Source: an uncultured Oscillospiraceae bacterium
GTDB lineage: Bacteria; Bacillota; Clostridia; Oscillospirales; Ruminococcaceae
Reading direction: 5' to 3'
Length of the DNA: 5,666 bases
NCBI GenBank assembly: GCA_958403605.1
Contig: CATXYA010000146.1
Coordinates: 1 to 5,666, forward strand
Below the pieces are notes generated by a model, which saw only the letters and a program-made list of their open reading frames with translations, did no database searches and was not told the origin of the DNA. The position numbers and the translations under genes were made by a program. Positions 5,560 to 5,666 of the stretch are shown here, in pieces; position 1 is the first letter of the stretch; each line of letters opens with the position of its first letter.

Positions 5560-5666
5560 CGTGCCACTCCTTTCCTGTAAGATGTTGCTTCCCGGCGGCA
5601 GCGTTGCGGACACGCCCAGGCCCGCAAGGCGGAGGCTTCGTCGCCGTCAGGGGCGGGGCGGCGGCC
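5560..5666 (-). promoter_or_regulatory. Leader or intergenic region upstream of the permease genes, with ribosome binding site
   Basis: The 107 bases before the first permease hold the site AAGGAG at 5567-5572. I see no convincing -10 or -35 boxes; the region is GC-rich. A TGA at 5647-5649 could be the end of an upstream gene on the same strand, but the other two frames stay open to the edge, so this is not decided. A TTGCGG/CCGCAA inverted repeat (5604-5609 and 5622-5627) is present without a U-run, so it is not a clear terminator. Confidence 0.4.

Noticed and set aside
4612..5580. Plus-strand open frame of 322 codons opposite the MalF-type permease
   Set aside because: Same codon-register effect. 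The product is His/Gln/Gly-rich, and the minus strand has membrane segments and an EAA loop.
5604..5627. TTGCGG/CCGCAA inverted repeat as a terminator or operator
   Set aside because: The stem is only 6 bp with a 12-base loop and no U-run, which is readily found by chance in GC-rich DNA.
1..5666. CRISPR array, tRNA, insertion sequence or phage genes
   Set aside because: I found no regular spaced repeats, transposase motifs, terminal inverted repeats or cloverleaf-like sequence; coding genes fill nearly all of the window.

Overview
The window is GC-rich (about 60% by eye) and is almost entirely one tightly packed operon read from right to left on the minus strand. Strong AAGGAG-type Shine-Dalgarno sites, a TTG start, four-base and shorter gene overlaps, and a MalF/MalG-type sugar importer together suggest a GC-rich Bacillota, perhaps a gut-type Clostridia. 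That placement is inference; no rRNA or marker gene is present.

In transcription order the genes are: a MalF/UgpA-type permease (5559-4660), a MalG/UgpE-type permease (4642-3812), a PHP-family metal-dependent phosphoesterase (3812-2973), a SIS-domain protein of the UPF0309 type (SIS-A, 2976-2221), a BadF/BadG-type ATPase resembling N-acetylglucosamine kinase (2177-1197), a second, divergent SIS protein (SIS-B, 1203-463), and the N-terminal 142 residues of a protein that may be a glycoside hydrolase (426 to beyond base 1). No gene is supported on the plus strand. Long plus-strand frames exist, but each lies in exact codon register with a minus-strand gene and is explained by the rarity of TTA, CTA and TCA codons in those genes.

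The likely logic is uptake and breakdown of a sugar, probably an amino sugar or related glycoside. The two permeases form the membrane channel, the kinase phosphorylates the imported sugar, one or both SIS proteins act on the sugar phosphate, the PHP enzyme removes or cleaves a phosphate, and the last gene may release monosaccharide from a glycoside. The substrate-binding protein and the ATPase of the transporter are not in the window. The binding protein is probably upstream, past base 5666; the ATPase may be a shared one encoded elsewhere.

The genes are familiar families, but the combination of a BadF-type kinase between two unlike SIS paralogues, plus a PHP phosphoesterase, is not a pathway I can name. 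It is the most interesting part of the window.
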